DNA from: Kiritimatiellia bacterium
GTDB taxonomy: Bacteria > Verrucomicrobiota > Kiritimatiellia > RFP12 > UBA1067
Direction of reading: 5' to 3'
Assembly (NCBI GenBank): GCA_017403825.1
Contig: JAFRDO010000039.1
Coordinates: 1 to 35,960 of the forward strand
DNA: 35,960 nucleotides
Shown: piece after piece, positions 11,501 through 21,369 of the stretch
Numbering within the stretch: the first letter of the stretch is position 1
Layout of the letters: the number at the start of each line of letters is the position of its first letter
Notes under the pieces: model-generated
Told to the model about the DNA's origin: nothing
Database searches by the model: none
The model's input: only the letters and a program-made list of their open reading frames with translations
Position numbers and translations under genes: made by a program

Positions 11501-14500
11501 CCGGCACCATGGCAGGCATCTACCTCGGCGCCGAGGTGACTTCCGAGACGATCAACGCCGACGGCGTGAAGTGGTGCGACTTCTACACCAAGGCGCAGGA
11601 GTCGGTGCGGGTGCAGAACGTCGCGCCGGAGATACTCCGCCCGACGGAGGAGGAAGAGGCGTACACCAACGAGTACGCAAGCGTGGACACGCCATATAAC
11701 ATAAGCTACGGCTGCACCGACGTGACGGCGGATATGGCGGCGGGAGTCACGGTCGTGGTCTCGATCGACGGCACGCCCGACCACACCGAAAAGCTGTATG
11801 ACGATTCCGACCACATGTATGCTGCCGAATTCTCGGTCGAAGGTCCTCACGTCGTGGAGTTCGTGTTCACGGACAAGGATAACATGAAGTCTCGCCGGCG
11901 GATCAACTATTACGTGAAGCCGTCCAAGAACCTGCATCTGCGCGCGCACGGCCCGGCCGATTCGGTCGCGTCGTCCGGCGGCTATTCCCAGCATTACGGC
12001 ATTGCCGCAGGCCTTGGCGCAGGGCGCGTCTTCGCCGGAGACCACAACCCGCAGAAGGTGCAGGGATTCGACCATGCGTACTCGTTCACCGTCTACCAGT
12101 CGTCGGTCTACGCCTACGGCTACGCATACAAGGCCGACGGCAAGGACGACGACGGCAACCTTGGTGCGAATGACATTGGCATAGACAAGAACGGCAACTG
12201 GTCGAGCGTTTCGACGATCGGCGAGTACTACAACTACTCGAAGCAGAACATGTGGGGTCTGTTGGGCTATGACAGCTTCCTTTACGCCTGGGCCTGCAAC
12301 AACACCGACAACACGTCCACGACGGGCGGCGACTCTACGACTACCGCAACAATCGTGTTCAAAATCGGCGACAGCGGCTCGACTATCATCACCCTGCCCG
12401 AATACGACCAGCAAAATCAGTCGGGCAGCGGCGGTCAATCGACAAGCACGGCCATTCCCGTGCAGTACTGGGAGGCGGTCTTCTCGCGCGAGTTGTATAA
12501 GGAGGACAACTGCGGAGACATCAACCAGGACGGCATTCCCGACACGGTTGCCTACCGCTACGGAATGGGCGTCTTCGACCTGACGACGCACACCCTCATC
12601 GAGTCCGGCGGCGATGGAGCCGCGGAAAGCGACCTTTCGGACTTGCGCGGGTACAACAAGGATCTTGACAGGTACGGCGAAGATTCGCCCGACTTCCTGC
12701 CGTCCGGCGAAATGGCGGTCTACGGTTCACTGATTCCCGGCATCGCCGGCACATGGGAGAAGGATTTTGGCGCGGGACTCGAAATCCGCGGCTACCACGA
12801 CGGTCTCAACGACGCCCTCGTCCAGCTAGGCTTCGGCATCAGGTCCGACCGCGTCTATGCAGAGGAGGTCGACGGCGAGTGGCAGTGGACGACCAACTGC
12901 ACGATAAGCGAGACGGAATGGTACGCCTGGACGGAATACGCCGCGGCGAACGGCCTTGACTGGAAGGAGGCCGACAACTGGACCCGGTGGTCGCCGGAGC
13001 GTCCGACCAGCCCGACGCTGTGCGATACCGACAACGACGGCTTCGACGACGGATACGAGTACTATTTCTGGTACAGGGCGCATGTCGGCTGGCTCGAAGA
13101 GGACGCCAAGGGCAACAAGACCCACAGGCGTCTCACCGGCCGCAGGTACGATGCGAAGAATCCGGGCGACGGCACGCTCATCACTTCCAGGGACATCGAG
13201 CGCCTGATGGATCCGCGCGTGGCGACGGACGCGAGCACTGCACTGGTGCGTGATACCGACAACGACGGCCTGCCGGACCTTCTCGAGTTCGAGATCGGCA
13301 CGAATCCGTTCGACTTCGACACCGACGGCGACGGCCTGCCCGACGGCTGGGAGCTGATGATAGCGGGGCTGAACCCGCTTCTCCAGGGAAGCGCGGCCGA
13401 CGCCGTTCCCGACCGGGACCGCAACTACGACGGCGACGCGATGGCGATAACCTCGTACAGGCTCGAGGCCGCCTGGTCGACCCCGGCAAACCTGCACCCG
13501 GAGCATGTCCAGTACACGACGTTCGCGGTGATTGACGAAGACGGCGATACCGACGGCGTGCAGTGGTACGCCACGCAGGCCGCGGTCGCCTTCAAGACCA
13601 ACACCGTGACCGGCTGGACGTTCTCGCTCACCAACGGCATGACGTGCGCGGCGACCGAGGAGCCGGTGCTGACGGACGACGGACGCCTTGCGAAGGCGCT
13701 GGACCGTGACGTTGCGTTCGCCGCCGAGATCGAGACGACGGTGGAGATAGACGACAGCGATCCGGAGAACCCGATCACGAACGTTACGACGGTCGTCATG
13801 CGCGGCTGGCCCATCCGCCTGGAAGCCGGTGCGCAGGTTGTGGCGGACAGCGTCAAGGCTGATGTCGAGGTATCGGTGCTGGTTGTGGACACGGAGATTG
13901 CCGCGGCCAACGCGTACTCCGCCTGGGTCTACGGCAAGGGATCCGGCGATGCATCGCTCGGAGAGGTTGCCGACACTGCAGCCGACTACGGTTGCCTTGC
14001 GCTCGGGCGCAGGCTCGCCGTGCCGGCCGGCGCGGAAATCTGCGCCGTGCCGAGCGACAAGCGCGATGTGGCGCTTCTGCACTATCTCGTATACCAGCAG
14101 TACGGGTTTGATCCCCGCACGGCGTGGCGCTCGAAGAGTCCGCTCGCGAACCGCTGGGGCTCGACGGTCAACGGCGAAGGCGTGGAGGGTGTCTACATCC
14201 TCAGGCGCGGCGGCTACTGCACCTATCCCGCCCGCACCCGCGAATACGCGACATACGACGAGTTCCTCGTCTACTCGTTCTTCCTTAACAACGGCTGCGA
14301 CATGTCGGGCTACACCTACGTGATAGCCGACAAGGCTCCGTATCTCGCGAAGGTCTGGGGTGCGTTCACGACCAATCCCCAGGGGCCGAACGAGCCCGGC
14401 AACATTACGCTAGACCTGGGCGTGGACGGCGACTCCAACGTCGCTACGGAATACTACTTCGGCCGCAACAGCGACAACGGCGCAGACACCGACGGCGACG

Positions 14501-17500
14501 GCGTGCCGGACGGCTGGGAACTCTATGTGATGGCCGGACCTAAGAAGAACGGAGCCTTCGTCTACGCGCCGCCTTACGCCGGTTTCGCGACCGGGCTCAA
14601 CCCGAATGAGAAGATGGCGAAGAGCTTCCTCTCGCCGTTCGTCGCCTCCGCACAGTCGAACGACACGAACAACCAGATATACCTCGGCGGCTCCGCGAAC
14701 GATGACAAGCTGAACGAGTACCAGGAGTTCGAGTCGACCGACGCGATGAACCACTATGCCGAGGTGTATTCCAACGTGACCACCACGGTCTCGCACACGG
14801 GCGAGTGGAAATGGTTCAACAAGTACTTCCCGTCTGATCCGTGGAACGTCGACACCGACGGCGACGGGCTCTCCGACTCCGACGAGGGCAAGTACTTCGT
14901 CTACGGCACGCCGGCGGACGACGGCGAGCTCCGTTCGATTCCGGGCGGCGGTCTCAACCCGTGCTCGGTCGACACCGACGGCGACGGTCTGCCCGACGAG
15001 TGGGAAAAGCAGTTCAGGGGCAAGACGCCGTTCCCGGGGTCGCTCGCACAGACGCTTGCCGAGAGGGGCAACAAGGCCAAGGATGCCGGCGGCAACGAGA
15101 TCGGTAACTTCCTGCAGGGTCTCATCGACGGCATGGACGGCACGGTCAAGGACGCCTACAGCTATCCTATCGAGCGCGGATCGATCGGTGAAGACGGATC
15201 AGCCGTCGACTTGTACGTCGTCGCCGACGGCGTCAATCAGGTCGTCAATAGAGACTACGACCACGACGGTCTCGAGAACTGGCAGGAATACCTGACCGGC
15301 ACGATGCGCTGCTGGCGCTACGACGACCCGATTTCGCCGTGGACGGCGATTCCGACCGAGTTCTACTGGACCTACAACGAGAGCGAAGAGAAGTGGGAGT
15401 GGGATCCGAAGTATGCGGACGCCGGCATGACGAGCGACGAGTTCTGGTACGCGACGCTCGTGGACAAGACGAGCCCGTACTACAATCCGCGTCTCGTGAC
15501 CGACTCCACGTCGGGGTCGCAGTACTTCTCGCGCCTGACGAACGTCTGGGACTCCGCCTATCTCGACAGCGGCCTTGGGGAGGCCGGCGGCGCCTACTAT
15601 TGGTTCCGCAAGCGTGTCGGCGACGTGCTCATCAAGGATCTCTGGACGCCTCTCATGGTATCGACGGACCTGCTGCTGGCAGGCGGCTGGAATCAGGAGC
15701 CCCAGAAGTACGCCTGCTGCTCGCCGATCGACGCAGACACCGACCGTGACGGCATGGATGACTACTACGAGCTCTTCCATGGCATGAACCCGCTCCTTGG
15801 CAAGAGCGGCGTGAGGTCCGGCGGTACGCAGACCGACGACGAAGGTCCGTTCGACGTCGTCCACGACTCCTGGACGAGCAGCGGCGCACTCAACGCGCTG
15901 GAGGCGTGGGGAACCGGCGACCAGATGAACTACTGGCAGAAGAACCCGTGGAAGACGCCTCGCGGCAACGGCTACGACTTCGAGGTCTTCCCGTGGCTGA
16001 ACGGCGTCGCCGACGCCGACCCCGACGGCGACAACATTCCGAACCAGACCGAGACTCTGCTGCCCGAGATGAATGTAGGTGCGCTTCACACCGACCCGAC
16101 TCCGCTGTGGATGACCGATTCGACCTACACCAATTCGCTGGTCCGCCGCTTCTTCCGCCTGCCGTCGCGCTTCGGCGAAATCGAGCTGGACGGCGAAACG
16201 TTCACATACGACGATGGCGAGAACAAGACGGTATACGAGTTCAAGGATTTCGACTGCTGGGTTCCGCCGATTCCTCTCCTGAAGCCGGCGCGCTTCGCCG
16301 CCTTCAAGCCGGACGCCTGGTCGTTGCTGGCCAAGGACAAGCCGGGCTGGATATGCTCGTTCGAGGAGAACGAGGGCTTCGATTCCGACCATGACGGCAT
16401 CGGCGATTACGAGGAGAAGGAGGGCAAGTTCAACGGCGCGTCCGATCCGCAGTACGCCGATTCGCCGCGCCGCCGCCAGGCGATGTACTTCCAGGGTCCG
16501 GAGCGTCCGTCAGCCCTGCAGACCATGCCCGAGATACCCGAGTTCTATCCGACGTTGGCTGGCTACCCCGACGACCCGTCGTTCCTCCAGTACACGGTGG
16601 AGTGCTGGGTGAGGCCGACGTCGCTCGCCGATGCGGTGATCGTCGAGCGCTCCGTCTGGTCGTCCGTCGAGAACCCGGCCGACGACGAGTACATGCGCAA
16701 GAACTTCCAGCTTGCCATCAAGGACGGCTTCTGGTACACCAAGTTCGATCCGGTCGGCACGGCGTCCGGAGGCCAGGTAGAGGCCCTCTCGAAGACGGCT
16801 GCCTCGACAGAATGGACCCATCTTGCGGCGACCTACGACGGCGAGACGCTCGTGTTCTACGTGAACGGCGTTGCCGAGCGCAAGGTCCGTTCCGGCCTGC
16901 CGCCGTGCTACGGATCGGAGGCTCTGGCCGTTACTGCGCTCCAGAAGTACTGGTTCGACCTCGAGTACAACCTCTCTGCGGTCATCGTCGGCGCGTCCGC
17001 AAAGACGCAGGCCGAGGACGAGAACATCAAGGACGGCGGAGCCCTCGACCTTACGCGCGGTCTCGGCTGGGACCGCTACAGCAAGTTCTTCACCGGCTGG
17101 GTCGACGAGGTGCGCATCTGGGACGGCGCCCGCACCGCGGCGGAAATCAGGGAGACTATGCTGACCCGCATGACCTCCGAACTGGCGGCTGCCAACCGCT
17201 CGACGTTCTACGAAGCGTGGTCGAGCGGCAGGTACCGCTACGCGAAGGATGACACCTCTGCGACCGCGAACGTTCCGGCCGAACTGCGCTACCACTGGTC
17301 GTTCGATTCGATCTTCGGCGCCGACAACGAGAGCGCCGCCGCGACCGCGCCGCATGCGTTCGGCGGAGCTCGCGCTCTCCTGTCGCGTCCCGAAGGCTAC
17401 GAGATCACGTGGTGGAAGACCGTTCTCGAGGGTGACGGCACTGTTCCCGGCTATTCGGGCACCGTGTACGCCGACACGGACTGGATCTGCTGGATTCCGA

Positions 17501-20500
17501 ACACGGTCGCCCATCTGCCGCGTTTCGACGGTACTACGCTCGACTCTGTGTACTGGAGCGACGACTATAAGGGCGACAACTCCGGAACCTACCGCTTCGC
17601 CCGTACTGCAGAGCCGGTTTCGCGCTGGACGCAGCTGATGCGCGGTGGCATTGCGAACAAGCTCGACTACCGCACGGACGGTTCGCGCCACCTGCTCGTC
17701 AACATGATTTCCCTTGTTGCGGGGGGCAAGCAGCACGATCTCTTCAGGTTCACGGGCCGACACCTCAACCAGTGCGGCGACGACCTTGTTGCGCTCGGCG
17801 GCGCGTTCGCGAAATACTGCGACGACGGCACGGACATGTGGGACGGGCAAGGGCCGTCGGCCAACTGGGAGATCACCGGCAGCGATGCCGACTGCGACGG
17901 CCTGCCGGACTGGTGGGAGCAGTATGCCGACGAGAACTACCGTCCGTCCGGCATGGATCCCTCCGAGGAGATCGTCTGGTCGACGGTACTCGACTGGAAC
18001 GGTCTTCCGATCACTGCCGGCGAGGCGTACTTGCGCGACCTTGCGCGCGGCGCCTACATGAACGGGTCCGGCGAGACCGTCGTAGGCTTTACCAAGTACG
18101 AGCAGCGTGCCGACGAGGACGGCAACGGCATTCCCGACTGGTGGGCCGAGCTCTACGGCATCAGCGGCGAATCGGGCCTTGACGACCACGATCACGACGG
18201 TCTGCCGAACTACGTCGAATACCTGCTCTCCGAGGTGTTCGCGTTCGACAACCTCGTCTTTGACCCGACGGACGCCTGCTCCGTTGACCAGTACACGCCC
18301 GACTACTTCTACCGCGTCGGCTCGCTGTACGTCGGCGAGATGTTCACCGACCACGACCTCGTCGAGGACGAATGGGAAGACAAGTACCAGAAGACCGACG
18401 ACGGTTCGTCGACGTATGCCTCGCGTCTCGTCTACGATGCATTTGCCGATGCCGACGAGGACGGCTGGTCCAACAGGAGCGAGGCCAGATACTACAAGAC
18501 TGCGATGCCCATTCAGGCCAATTCGCAGACGCATTACACTTCGGCTGACGGTCTCGTGGCCGACTACCCGATTCCTACCGTTGCGCTTACGCTGAGGTAC
18601 AACGGAACGCGGCAGAACGAAGTGAACACCGCACCGATTGTCGTGCAGGTCAAGCGCAGCGGCGACAAGGTGCAGCAACCCGATGCCGTCTATTCGATCG
18701 GAGCCGTGGCTGCGACGACGGCCGGCACAGGACAGGATTCCGGGAAGACTGCCACCGCCAGCAGCACGTCTTACACGCGTACGCTGGGCAAATGGGCCGA
18801 CCGGCACATGCTGGGCACCCTTACGCCGGGCAACGTGGCCCTCAACAGCCTTGTGCTCGAGTTCTGCTACGATCCGTCGAGCGTCATCTACACATGGGAA
18901 GTGCTTGAGCGTAGCATCTACGGATTGGAGAGCTGGAATAGAAAGCGCGGTCCCCGCAGCGAATACGACTACGACAAGCGCAAGTACGGCGATGCCAATG
19001 TGGCGCTTATTTCTATGGAAGACAGTTATTCTGCGCTTGACGGTCTTGATCTCCGTACCGATGAAACCGGTTCCACGGCAACATGGGTATACAACGTGAC
19101 CGGATCCGAATTCGGCACGGTCAACCTGAAGTCCGGCGCGTTCGACATCGACCTTGGCGTATTCAGAGGCCAGTACGTTATAAATTCGTCGAACAATACG
19201 GTGGAGGCTTCGCTTGAGGACCAGACGTTCAGGATAAGGTACGCTTCGTTGCCGTCTGTAGGCCTGCCGCGCGCCCTTTATCTCGGCGCGGCCGACGAGG
19301 GCTATGTGCGCGAAGGCTTGAACGACATCGTCGCGTTCGCAGACATCAACGGGGACGGCAAGTACACCGTTGGCGAGCCTTACGGCATCGCCCAGGGCGT
19401 GAACGTCTCGTGGAAGGAGGCGTCCGCAGAACTCGAACTGCTGGACTCGTCGCCCGTGACGCCTCGATTCAACCTCTGGACTGCGGGCGTGAAGCTATAC
19501 AACACGACAACGACTATGGATCCCAGCGGCTCCGACGCAGCGCTTTCCGCTACCTCGTCAACGCGTGTCAGGGTCGTCCGCTGGAAGGTCGACGGCGATC
19601 CGTCCTACCGTGTGCCTTTCAATCCGCGCGTTGTGTTCGACCGCGTAATGGATCCGCGCGTCTCGCAGTTCATAACCGAGGCCGACTTCCTCGACGAGAA
19701 CACGTATGACATAGACTGGGACTACTTCGCCAGCGAAGTCACGGACAGCGCGGGAGTCGCCTTTGCCAACTATCCGGTCAAAAAGGTCGAATACCTCGTG
19801 GTTCTTGGCGACGGCGAAGACGTGTCCTGGGTGAATTCCCTTGAGACGAACAAGTGGATACTCGCCTCGAGCCGGGTGATTACGCGCATGTTCGACGAGA
19901 ACCGAGTGCTTCCGACGCCGGTGGCGGCGGTCAGTGTCTCCCAGTTCTCTTCGGCGGCGGGCATCGTCAGTTCGGCCAACCCGACGTTCACGTGGACGAT
20001 CGACAGCGACACCTACACGGCTTTCCGCATCACCGTGACGAACGGCACGGGGACGGTCTATGATTCTGGCATCCGCCGTGCGCCGGCGCGCGATGCGGAC
20101 GGCGCATACCGCTGGACCGCGCCGCTTTACGCCGACGACATGACGCCGCAGGGCAAGGTGTTCGCGAACAAGGCGACATACGGCTGGCGCGTCTCGATGT
20201 ACAACGCCAAGTTCGGCAGCGGCAGCGACGCCTACTCTACAGACCCTGCGACGTTCTACTTGAACGTGCAGACGAACGGCTACTCCTGCGGCACGGCCGG
20301 TGTTGCGGTGCGCTACTTCGGCCCTGACGAAAGCTTCGACGGCAAGGTGGTGCGGGTGCAGGCGTTTGCGTCGCCCGACTTCACGGGCATTCCGGTCGCA
20401 GCGGGCTACGTGAAGGGTAAGAACACGCTTGCGGCGAGCGGGGCGGAGCCCAGTGTCAACTGCACGATCGTCGGCTTGCCCGAAGGCAAGTTCTACCTGC

Positions 20501-21288
20501 GCGCGTTCATCGACTCCGACAAGGACGGCGTCTGCGACGACTGGGAAAGCTCCGGCTATCTCTGCGCCCGCGACGGCACGTCCGCCGACATTCTCGTCCC
20601 GACGCCTATCACAGTCGGGCCCGAAGTCGGCGCCGGCGACCTCGCTGTCATCTACATCGAGGACGCCGACACCAACGGCGACGGCCTGCCGGATGCTTGG
20701 GAATATGCGAAATACGGCAACCTGGACAAGAGGGTCGAGCTTTTGAGTGAGACGCCGGCGGGCGAGTTGCTTGTCAACAAGCGGCTTACCGGGGCTTTGG
20801 AGCTGCGTGAGAACGCACGCGTCCCGACGGCCGGCCTTGCCGTCACTACGCGCAACAGCCTCTACAACGCCGGCACGCTCGCACTCGCCATGGGTGTTTC
20901 TACGGACGGCTACGATTCCTATGCGGCGGCGATTTCCGGCTCGGTCAGCCCGAAGCTTGCCGAGGACGGCGTCTCGATCACGTCGCTGGAGTTTGCGGAC
21001 GGCAAGGTCAGCATAACCGTGTCGGCCGAGACGAAGCCGGCCGAGATTTCGGCTGCGGCCAGCGCCCTTGTCGATGACGAGGCCCTGAGGTCGTCGGGCT
21101 GCATACCGGTCACTGCGATTGTGTACTGGAAGCCGACGCTCTCGACCCCGCAGTGGAGGGTTGTCGGGTACAGCAATGATGTGGTCGCTGGTTCCGGCGA
21201 GAGTGCGGTGATCGGCATCACCGACCCCGAGGTCAAGGCAGATGGCGCGAGCGGATTCTTCAGGGTTGTGGTCGAGGAGCAGAAATGA
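8554..21288 (+). CDS. Giant (4244 aa) secreted protein with TSP3-like calcium loops and a LamG-like domain
   Basis: The ATG at 8554 was chosen because GGAG (8543-8546) precedes it at good spacing and it begins a clear signal peptide: MKTKK, a hydrophobic core, and cleavage after TFA at residue 25. The frame is open further upstream, but that part overlaps the lipoprotein gene in another frame. Residues about 26-1050 hold Ig-, Calx-beta- and PKD-like beta modules (for example near 398, 660 and 895). Acidic DxDxDGxxDxxE loops of thrombospondin-3/EF-hand type occur near 1490, 1567, 1589, 1978, 2100, 2140, 2394, 2488, 2610, 3112, 3188, 3211, 3301 and 4038. A LamG-like jellyroll spans about 2673-2871 (YTVECWVRP, WTHLAATYDG, GWVDEVRIWDGA). 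No protease, glycosidase or anchor motif was seen. It is probably an extracellular, calcium-stabilised filament or adhesin; the function is inferred. Confidence 0.9.
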   Translation: MKTKKMLVTAGLAVAALATPFATFAAPGDGDIVDIRVVDTDEMKFGTRNSLSPDRCSADHPLVAGDEMYVRVRMLVSNWAEVKGSHGAIAPKTWYFAPGALGGSSLDLSLYKPKLGLWIGEHYAEAEYSSTGPKAWQKSGMLETNDKGDPSTEWTYYTDFYFVYTVKPGDLGLPLRLSNSSGTDAASTSDSNTGYYLHYCNPDGSDHWVLQNSDGDPAKFRMYADDAGSIPTDWPTSDYSEDGPIIPGDLSVEAAFVKTIDFDKINAAGDPYSDGDVWRDIYPGMSAAPGTAPTLLIGGGPIAEAMSVYIWSSDETVMEPVASGKNTISTVDGKKVLKVMVPVGAESVTFAMKGADAAVVGATATVYLSPEQSAVYKPTGELLDVTVSRTVEVIKAPEPTVSIVLGGDLATDSVTADADYVTAKKQLLVKLVPACDYPVTVRLTASVSGDDTLTSLGAIYDANIIRIADGDYGGDPLDQKTIDVEIPATKSVVYKNIYVLGGTSKTGSKGITFSTEKISGPDNVTTKGSCTLKVNRSTPTIVASDPAFSTEESPSTIRVESGKSQEFTLEIADSYRDLNEPSEGYADIGSLKGYTFRWSCDGEDIDDDTNITMDDDGLFVGHARFVSITDGKELTLWVENPDGKTSAKVKYNLVVIDAKKTTIEFEDPTRFVFAENEGTVRVKLGLSQGYSGTGYIFLGVTDPDDLLCVTSALMTVGAQIPMGHTAIAAPRQIQILDGRDLTHPDVTLKAILCNPNDPTKKVASYVESMLPFTITNVPPKVTSVTAAGQYFDTSGTVISPVSRGVPKTFSVVVDDIPADLNATGDDAMAVEWTIDGEKYYTYGNPSMQSVQHAFLNKTEAGKEAQVLVRVKDKDMAGFPVTPTFWFKVPVTDQPGITISTTAEGGIFNENGQLDAKITVKLSEAATADITVRFTVSQPADGGYIKIGTFPGSVDEVAPGTYDLTFPGGVTTKVLDVIDMDGTSGTMAGIYLGAEVTSETINADGVKWCDFYTKAQESVRVQNVAPEILRPTEEEEAYTNEYASVDTPYNISYGCTDVTADMAAGVTVVVSIDGTPDHTEKLYDDSDHMYAAEFSVEGPHVVEFVFTDKDNMKSRRRINYYVKPSKNLHLRAHGPADSVASSGGYSQHYGIAAGLGAGRVFAGDHNPQKVQGFDHAYSFTVYQSSVYAYGYAYKADGKDDDGNLGANDIGIDKNGNWSSVSTIGEYYNYSKQNMWGLLGYDSFLYAWACNNTDNTSTTGGDSTTTATIVFKIGDSGSTIITLPEYDQQNQSGSGGQSTSTAIPVQYWEAVFSRELYKEDNCGDINQDGIPDTVAYRYGMGVFDLTTHTLIESGGDGAAESDLSDLRGYNKDLDRYGEDSPDFLPSGEMAVYGSLIPGIAGTWEKDFGAGLEIRGYHDGLNDALVQLGFGIRSDRVYAEEVDGEWQWTTNCTISETEWYAWTEYAAANGLDWKEADNWTRWSPERPTSPTLCDTDNDGFDDGYEYYFWYRAHVGWLEEDAKGNKTHRRLTGRRYDAKNPGDGTLITSRDIERLMDPRVATDASTALVRDTDNDGLPDLLEFEIGTNPFDFDTDGDGLPDGWELMIAGLNPLLQGSAADAVPDRDRNYDGDAMAITSYRLEAAWSTPANLHPEHVQYTTFAVIDEDGDTDGVQWYATQAAVAFKTNTVTGWTFSLTNGMTCAATEEPVLTDDGRLAKALDRDVAFAAEIETTVEIDDSDPENPITNVTTVVMRGWPIRLEAGAQVVADSVKADVEVSVLVVDTEIAAANAYSAWVYGKGSGDASLGEVADTAADYGCLALGRRLAVPAGAEICAVPSDKRDVALLHYLVYQQYGFDPRTAWRSKSPLANRWGSTVNGEGVEGVYILRRGGYCTYPARTREYATYDEFLVYSFFLNNGCDMSGYTYVIADKAPYLAKVWGAFTTNPQGPNEPGNITLDLGVDGDSNVATEYYFGRNSDNGADTDGDGVPDGWELYVMAGPKKNGAFVYAPPYAGFATGLNPNEKMAKSFLSPFVASAQSNDTNNQIYLGGSANDDKLNEYQEFESTDAMNHYAEVYSNVTTTVSHTGEWKWFNKYFPSDPWNVDTDGDGLSDSDEGKYFVYGTPADDGELRSIPGGGLNPCSVDTDGDGLPDEWEKQFRGKTPFPGSLAQTLAERGNKAKDAGGNEIGNFLQGLIDGMDGTVKDAYSYPIERGSIGEDGSAVDLYVVADGVNQVVNRDYDHDGLENWQEYLTGTMRCWRYDDPISPWTAIPTEFYWTYNESEEKWEWDPKYADAGMTSDEFWYATLVDKTSPYYNPRLVTDSTSGSQYFSRLTNVWDSAYLDSGLGEAGGAYYWFRKRVGDVLIKDLWTPLMVSTDLLLAGGWNQEPQKYACCSPIDADTDRDGMDDYYELFHGMNPLLGKSGVRSGGTQTDDEGPFDVVHDSWTSSGALNALEAWGTGDQMNYWQKNPWKTPRGNGYDFEVFPWLNGVADADPDGDNIPNQTETLLPEMNVGALHTDPTPLWMTDSTYTNSLVRRFFRLPSRFGEIELDGETFTYDDGENKTVYEFKDFDCWVPPIPLLKPARFAAFKPDAWSLLAKDKPGWICSFEENEGFDSDHDGIGDYEEKEGKFNGASDPQYADSPRRRQAMYFQGPERPSALQTMPEIPEFYPTLAGYPDDPSFLQYTVECWVRPTSLADAVIVERSVWSSVENPADDEYMRKNFQLAIKDGFWYTKFDPVGTASGGQVEALSKTAASTEWTHLAATYDGETLVFYVNGVAERKVRSGLPPCYGSEALAVTALQKYWFDLEYNLSAVIVGASAKTQAEDENIKDGGALDLTRGLGWDRYSKFFTGWVDEVRIWDGARTAAEIRETMLTRMTSELAAANRSTFYEAWSSGRYRYAKDDTSATANVPAELRYHWSFDSIFGADNESAAATAPHAFGGARALLSRPEGYEITWWKTVLEGDGTVPGYSGTVYADTDWICWIPNTVAHLPRFDGTTLDSVYWSDDYKGDNSGTYRFARTAEPVSRWTQLMRGGIANKLDYRTDGSRHLLVNMISLVAGGKQHDLFRFTGRHLNQCGDDLVALGGAFAKYCDDGTDMWDGQGPSANWEITGSDADCDGLPDWWEQYADENYRPSGMDPSEEIVWSTVLDWNGLPITAGEAYLRDLARGAYMNGSGETVVGFTKYEQRADEDGNGIPDWWAELYGISGESGLDDHDHDGLPNYVEYLLSEVFAFDNLVFDPTDACSVDQYTPDYFYRVGSLYVGEMFTDHDLVEDEWEDKYQKTDDGSSTYASRLVYDAFADADEDGWSNRSEARYYKTAMPIQANSQTHYTSADGLVADYPIPTVALTLRYNGTRQNEVNTAPIVVQVKRSGDKVQQPDAVYSIGAVAATTAGTGQDSGKTATASSTSYTRTLGKWADRHMLGTLTPGNVALNSLVLEFCYDPSSVIYTWEVLERSIYGLESWNRKRGPRSEYDYDKRKYGDANVALISMEDSYSALDGLDLRTDETGSTATWVYNVTGSEFGTVNLKSGAFDIDLGVFRGQYVINSSNNTVEASLEDQTFRIRYASLPSVGLPRALYLGAADEGYVREGLNDIVAFADINGDGKYTVGEPYGIAQGVNVSWKEASAELELLDSSPVTPRFNLWTAGVKLYNTTTTMDPSGSDAALSATSSTRVRVVRWKVDGDPSYRVPFNPRVVFDRVMDPRVSQFITEADFLDENTYDIDWDYFASEVTDSAGVAFANYPVKKVEYLVVLGDGEDVSWVNSLETNKWILASSRVITRMFDENRVLPTPVAAVSVSQFSSAAGIVSSANPTFTWTIDSDTYTAFRITVTNGTGTVYDSGIRRAPARDADGAYRWTAPLYADDMTPQGKVFANKATYGWRVSMYNAKFGSGSDAYSTDPATFYLNVQTNGYSCGTAGVAVRYFGPDESFDGKVVRVQAFASPDFTGIPVAAGYVKGKNTLAASGAEPSVNCTIVGLPEGKFYLRAFIDSDKDGVCDDWESSGYLCARDGTSADILVPTPITVGPEVGAGDLAVIYIEDADTNGDGLPDAWEYAKYGNLDKRVELLSETPAGELLVNKRLTGALELRENARVPTAGLAVTTRNSLYNAGTLALAMGVSTDGYDSYAAAISGSVSPKLAEDGVSITSLEFADGKVSITVSAETKPAEISAAASALVDDEALRSSGCIPVTAIVYWKPTLSTPQWRVVGYSNDVVAGSGESAVIGITDPEVKADGASGFFRVVVEEQK

Positions 21289-21357
21289 CGTGAGCGGCAT
21301 GGGTGGCGCGAGCGGCGGGAGTCCCTCGTCTTTCGCGTCGCTCGAGCCCCGGAAGTC
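21287..21357 (+). repeat. Palindromic 9-nt-unit element, copy 1 (before ackA)
   Basis: Four 9-nt units of the form GRC-NN-GRG-N (starting at 21287, 21296, 21305, 21314) are followed by four units of the complementary form ending in GYC (starting at 21322, 21331, 21340, 21349). The best-paired arms are 21305-21320 and 21333-21348, with 13 of 16 Watson-Crick matches, enough for a hairpin in RNA. It begins inside the stop codon of the giant gene and ends 12 nt before ackA. There is no T-run after it, so it does not look like a classic intrinsic terminator. Confidence 0.6.
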
Positions 21358-21369
21358 AAAGAAGTAAAA

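Noticed and set aside
16510..21300. Long minus-strand open frames (765 and 580 codons) opposite the second giant gene
   Set aside because: These are the same GC-driven shadow effect; there are no motifs, no ribosome binding sites, and the plus-strand product has clear LamG and calcium-loop domains.
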